Source of the DNA: an uncultured Eudoraea sp.
GTDB lineage: Bacteria; Bacteroidota; Bacteroidia; Flavobacteriales; Flavobacteriaceae
Length of the DNA: 9,531 nt
Direction of reading: 5' to 3'
Assembly: GCA_905479615.1 (NCBI GenBank)
Contig: CAJQNH010000121.1
Location: 1 to 9,531 of the forward strand
Positions 7,265-9,531 of this stretch are shown here, piece by piece (within the stretch, counting starts at the first letter, position 1; every line of letters starts with the position of its first letter). The notes beneath the pieces were generated by a model. That model was not told the DNA's origin. It ran no database searches and saw nothing but the letters and a program-made list of their open reading frames with translations. The position numbers and the translations under genes were made by a program.

Positions 7265-8161
7265 TTAGTTGCCGGTTAATTCTGTAAACAAACCTTCCAG
7301 ATTTTTATTCTTTCGGCTGAGTTGAAGCGTTTTGAGTTTATTGTCATGAGCAAAATCAAAAACAACTGATCGCATATCTTTAGAAGTGCCAAAGGTAATT
7401 TCATATACGAACCCCCCTGTGTTAAGCACCTTGGTAACGTTGGGTAGTCTTTGCAGGAATGCTTCTTCCACGCGATAATCAAATTCAACTTCAATTATCT
7501 GTTCATTCTCCTCCCTTAGATCAACAAGTTTTTTATCTGCCACCAGCATTCCTTGGTTAATAATAAGTACCCTATCACAAACAGCTTCTACTTCTTTCAT
7601 GATATGAGTTGATAACAGGATGGTCTTTTTTTTACTGATCTGCTTAATAAGTTTCCTAATTTCAATAAGTTGATTAGGGTCTAAACCCGTCGTGGGTTCA
7701 TCTAAAATCAATACTTCAGGATCATGAAGAAGCGCGGAGGCAAGGCCTACACGCTGCTGATATCCTTTAGACAATGCGCCAATTTTTTTATGGGCTTCCG
7801 GGCTCAAACCGGTTTGTTCTATTACTGTGAATATTCTTTTTTTCGATATTTTATAAACTTCGGCATTAAAAGCAAGGTATTCCTTTACATACATGTCTTT
7901 GTAGAGCGAGTTATGTTCGGGCAAATACCCTATACATTTTTGCACCTCTCTTGGCTTCGAGAGTACATCATACTCGTTAACAAAAGCTTCGCCTTTGTCT
8001 GCTTTACTATATGTGGTCAGAATCTTCATCATGGTAGATTTCCCTGCGCCGTTTGGACCTAAGAACCCTACAATCTCCCCTTTTTTTATCTCAAAAGACA
8101 CGTTATTTAGTGCTTTTTGCGAACCAAAACTCTTAGAGATATTTATGACCTTTAAAGACAT
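7265..8161 (-). CDS. gldA: GldA-type ABC transporter ATP-binding subunit (gliding motility)
   Basis: This 298-residue cytoplasmic ATPase subunit has every ABC motif intact: Walker A GPNGAGKST (35-43), the signature LSKGYQQRV (130-138), Walker B VLILDEP (150-156), D161 of the D-loop and the switch H186 in LSTH. The Q-loop position carries Glu (GYLPE, E82), common in ABC-2-type drug/polysaccharide-class ATPases. About 90 residues after the nucleotide-binding core form a C-terminal extension. Length and opening (ISKSFGSQKALNNVSFEIKKGEIVGFLGPNGAGKST region) resemble flavobacterial GldA, which works with the membrane proteins GldF and GldG. Those partners are not in this window; in Flavobacterium gldA is also separate from gldFG. 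A generic CcmA/ABC-2 ATPase of another system is the main alternative. The gene is divergent from the pheA operon and unrelated to it in function. Confidence 0.78.
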   Translation of the reverse strand: MSLKVINISKSFGSQKALNNVSFEIKKGEIVGFLGPNGAGKSTMMKILTTYSKADKGEAFVNEYDVLSKPREVQKCIGYLPEHNSLYKDMYVKEYLAFNAEVYKISKKRIFTVIEQTGLSPEAHKKIGALSKGYQQRVGLASALLHDPEVLILDEPTTGLDPNQLIEIRKLIKQISKKKTILLSTHIMKEVEAVCDRVLIINQGMLVADKKLVDLREENEQIIEVEFDYRVEEAFLQRLPNVTKVLNTGGFVYEITFGTSKDMRSVVFDFAHDNKLKTLQLSRKNKNLEGLFTELTGN

Positions 8162-8417
8162 GTGCTAAATTTTTAACAAAAATAAACATTGCAAGTTTAA
8201 GCTCGTATTTCGTTTACATAATTTTGACCAAGCAATTGAAAGTTAAGAGAAATAGAAGCATGACCTTACTTAAAGCAATGATAAATTCTCAAAAAAAAAT
8301 TACATTCAAAAAATTATCCGCAAAGAAATCAGAGATACTTTAAATATTCAAAAAAATATATTTATAAACATCGATTTTTAAATTTAATATTTACCTTAGC
8401 CACATATTTGTAGAAAA
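8162..8417. other. AT-rich divergent intergenic region between gldA and the pheA attenuator
   Basis: This is the first part of a 399-bp region without an ordinary gene. It is very A/T-rich, with long A runs around 8290-8360, and must hold the promoters for gldA (leftward) and the pheA operon (rightward). For the latter, CATATTTG (8403-8410) is one base from TAnnTTTG and would start the transcript almost at the leader peptide ATG; TAAATTTA (8379-8386) is another one-mismatch candidate. Neither has a clear -33 TTG. A 27-codon Lys-rich reading frame at 8260-8343 is not convincing as a gene. Confidence 0.4.
8177..8184 (-). promoter_or_regulatory. Candidate -7 box of gldA
   Basis: Read on the minus strand this is TATTTTTG, an exact TAnnTTTG match, placing the transcript start about 10 nt before the gldA ATG (8161-8159). 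I do not see a TTG at the expected -33 position, so support is from one element only. Confidence 0.3.
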
Positions 8418-8489
8418 ATGACACGTAATTATTTTTGGAATGGTTTCTATTTTTACTTCTTTTTTAAAAGAAGTACGGGACTGTTTTAG
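8418..8489 (+). CDS. Phe/Tyr-rich leader peptide of the pheA attenuator
   Basis: This is a 23-codon open frame, too short for usual gene calling, with ATG at 8418 and TAG at 8487-8489. It begins MTRNYFWNGFYFYFFF and ends KRSTGLF. Phe is at positions 6, 10, 12, 14, 15, 16 and 23, Tyr at 5, 11 and 13, and Trp at 7. Eleven of 23 residues are aromatic, and ten of these fall in residues 5-16. This composition is the hallmark of a regulatory leader peptide like enterobacterial PheL. The start follows TAGAAAA, an A-rich context like other starts here. The last codons (ACG GGA CTG) form the 5' strand of the antiterminator, and pheA begins 71 bp after the stop. The peptide itself probably has no role; its translation senses charged tRNA-Phe and perhaps tRNA-Tyr. 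Confidence 0.88.
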   Translation: MTRNYFWNGFYFYFFFKRSTGLF

Positions 8490-8523
8490 AATATTGTGAA
8501 CAATATATCAGATAAAGTCCCGT
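8454..8523 (+). promoter_or_regulatory. Antiterminator and accessory hairpins of the pheA attenuator
   Basis: Three pairings are visible. The first is TACTTCTTT/AAAGAAGTA (8454-8475, A/T-rich), built over the last Phe/Tyr codons. The second is the antiterminator: ACGGGACT (8475-8482) with AGTCCCGT (8516-8523), 8 bp without mismatch. The third, nested in the antiterminator loop, is ATATTG (8491-8496) with CAATAT (8501-8506) around TGAA. The 3' antiterminator strand contains CCCGT, the 5' strand of the terminator, so the two are exclusive. A ribosome stalled early in the aromatic codons leaves 8475-8482 free, so the antiterminator forms and pheA is read. A ribosome reaching the stop at 8487 covers that strand and the terminator forms. 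The pairings are read directly; the mechanism is inferred from classical attenuators. Confidence 0.83.
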
Positions 8524-8543
8524 GAAATACGGGATTTTTTTTT
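8517..8543 (+). terminator. Intrinsic terminator of the pheA attenuator
   Basis: TCCCGT (8518-8523) pairs with ACGGGA (8529-8534) around the loop GAAAT and is followed at once by nine T (8535-8543). The stem can lengthen through G8517 and the A run at 8514-8516 into the T tract. It is the strongest intrinsic terminator in the window and lies only 17 bp before the pheA start, so it serves to stop transcription before pheA, not at the end of an upstream gene. Confidence 0.92.
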
Positions 8544-8560
8544 GAAAGTAACTCAACGAA

Positions 8561-9388
8561 ATGGGTGTTAAAATAGCCATACAGGGAATTAAAGGATCTA
8601 ATCATCATCAGGTAGCTTTGGATTATTTTGGTAATGATATAGATTTAGTGGAATGCATGTCATTCCATACGTTGGTAGACCTATTGCTTAATAAGCAAGC
8701 AGATAAGGGGGTAATGGCTATTGAAAATTCAATTGCAGGATCAATAATACCTAATTATGCCCTTGTATATCATAATAATTTGCACATTATTGGGGAACAT
8801 TATCTGAATATCCATCACAATTTGATGGTTTTAGACGGGCAGCGATTGTCTGACATTAAGGAAGTCCGATCGCATCCAATGGCGCTATTACAATGTAGAG
8901 AGTATTTAAAGTCTCAACCCCATATAAAAATGGTTGAAGATGTTGATACTGCGGAAACGGCGAAACAAATTCAGGAAAAACAATTGAAAGGAATAGCCGC
9001 AATCGCTCCGGCAGTTGCTGCAGATCTATACGATTTAAGAATCATTGAGCCTGAAATACAGACCATAAAGAATAATTCTACAAGGTTTATCATCATAAAG
9101 ACACAGAATAAGGAAATTCCAAAAGAAGAGATCAATAAAGCCTCTATACGTTTTATTACGGATCATAAAAGAGGAAGTTTAGCTGCCGTTCTGAACGTTA
9201 TGAGTGATTGCAATTTGAATTTGACCAAAATACAGTCATTACCGATTATTGAAACCCCATGGAAATATGCATTTTTTGTGGATATAACTTTTACGGATTA
9301 CAATAATTTTACTAAAGCGAAGACATTATTGGAAATCATGTCCGAAGATTTCAAGGTTTTAGGTGAATATAAAAATGCTCGTTTATGA
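8561..9388 (+). CDS. pheA: Prephenate dehydratase with C-terminal ACT domain
   Basis: This 275-residue cytoplasmic enzyme converts prephenate to phenylpyruvate, the committed step to phenylalanine. The N-terminal catalytic part (about 1-180) starts with VKIAIQGIKGSNHHQVA and has AIENSIAGS (E55-N56-S57), SHP (104-106), DTAETAK and the catalytic TRF (T174-R175-F176). The C-terminal ACT domain (about 195-275) normally binds Phe for feedback inhibition. Its two classic motifs are altered: GALV is G-S-L-A (205-208) and ESRP is Q-S-L-P (225-228). No chorismate mutase domain is fused, so this is a monofunctional dehydratase, unlike E. coli PheA. The ATG at 8561 follows the attenuator terminator by 17 bp. 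The stop codon overlaps the start of the following aminotransferase gene (ATGA), indicating an operon with translational coupling. Expression is probably controlled by the Phe/Tyr-rich leader upstream. Confidence 0.95.
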   Translation: MGVKIAIQGIKGSNHHQVALDYFGNDIDLVECMSFHTLVDLLLNKQADKGVMAIENSIAGSIIPNYALVYHNNLHIIGEHYLNIHHNLMVLDGQRLSDIKEVRSHPMALLQCREYLKSQPHIKMVEDVDTAETAKQIQEKQLKGIAAIAPAVAADLYDLRIIEPEIQTIKNNSTRFIIIKTQNKEIPKEEINKASIRFITDHKRGSLAAVLNVMSDCNLNLTKIQSLPIIETPWKYAFFVDITFTDYNNFTKAKTLLEIMSEDFKVLGEYKNARL

Positions 9389-9531
9389 TACAAACTGCAG
9401 ATCGTTTACAGACTATAGAGGAGTATTATTTCTCTAAAAAATTACGGGAGGTCAGGGGAATGGCAGCTGAGGGAAAGCCGATAATAAATATTGGTATTGG
9501 TAGCCCGGATCTTCCACCATCTGAAGCTGTA
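9385..9531 (+). CDS. Class I/II aminotransferase, 5' part (runs off the window)
   Basis: Only the first 49 codons are present. The frame starts with ATG at 9385, overlapping the pheA stop by four bases (ATGA), and reads MIQTADRLQTIEEYYFSKKL with a later INIGIGSPDLPPSEAV. The GIGSPD-LPP segment is the N-terminal substrate-binding motif of fold-type I PLP aminotransferases of the AspC/aromatic/LL-DAP group. The PLP lysine lies beyond the edge. Being coupled to pheA, it most likely transaminates phenylpyruvate (and possibly 4-hydroxyphenylpyruvate) to the amino acid. Substrate specificity cannot be settled from this fragment. The attenuator presumably controls it together with pheA. Confidence 0.85.
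   Translation, partial: MIQTADRLQTIEEYYFSKKLREVRGMAAEGKPIINIGIGSPDLPPSEAV

Noticed and set aside
7724..8062. 112-residue + strand frame inside gldA
   Set aside because: It lies wholly antisense to a well-conserved ABC ATPase with all motifs intact, and its translation shows no family pattern.
8260..8343. 27-codon Lys-rich frame in the gldA-pheA intergenic region
   Set aside because: It lies in A-rich DNA where Lys/Ile-rich frames arise by chance. It has no recognisable motif and no downstream terminator or partner.

Overview
The window looks like chromosomal DNA of a member of the Bacteroidota, most likely a flavobacterium. The DNA is AT-rich and start codons follow A-rich stretches rather than strong Shine-Dalgarno sites. 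Several -7 boxes of the TAnnTTTG type can be seen. The gene content also fits: a two-piece MetH, a GldA-type gliding ABC ATPase, a DUF2807/GIN lipoprotein and a PagL-like barrel. I cannot name the genus from the sequence. No insertion sequence, phage gene, CRISPR array, tRNA or rRNA was seen.

Layout. Positions 51-168 hold a SAM-I (S-box) riboswitch, followed by a hairpin-rich leader of about 170 nt. It controls a one-carbon/methionine operon on the + strand: the MetH homocysteine-methyltransferase piece (338-1357), the MetH folate/B12/reactivation piece (1361-4126) and metF (4232-5185). MetF makes 5-methyl-THF, the two MetH pieces use it to make methionine, and SAM made from methionine shuts the operon down. 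Next, also on +, come a PagL-like outer-membrane lipid A deacylase homologue (5356-6456) and a DUF2807 lipoprotein (6486-7259). gldA (8161-7265) lies on the - strand, convergent with the lipoprotein gene with only 5 bp between them. gldA is divergent from an aromatic amino acid operon that begins with pheA (8561-9388), overlaps an aminotransferase by 4 bp, and runs off the right edge.

The most interesting element is between gldA and pheA and is too short for ordinary gene calling. A 23-codon leader peptide (8418-8489) contains 7 Phe, 3 Tyr and 1 Trp, with 10 aromatic codons in one 12-codon stretch. A perfect 8-bp antiterminator pairing (8475-8482 with 8516-8523) follows, and it is mutually exclusive with a strong intrinsic terminator ending in nine T (about 8517-8543). 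This is a complete pheL-like ribosome-mediated attenuator of an aromatic amino acid operon, in a phylum where such switches are much less studied than in Proteobacteria. The window therefore contains two cis-acting RNA switches for amino acid synthesis: a SAM aptamer for methionine and a translation-coupled attenuator for phenylalanine/tyrosine.
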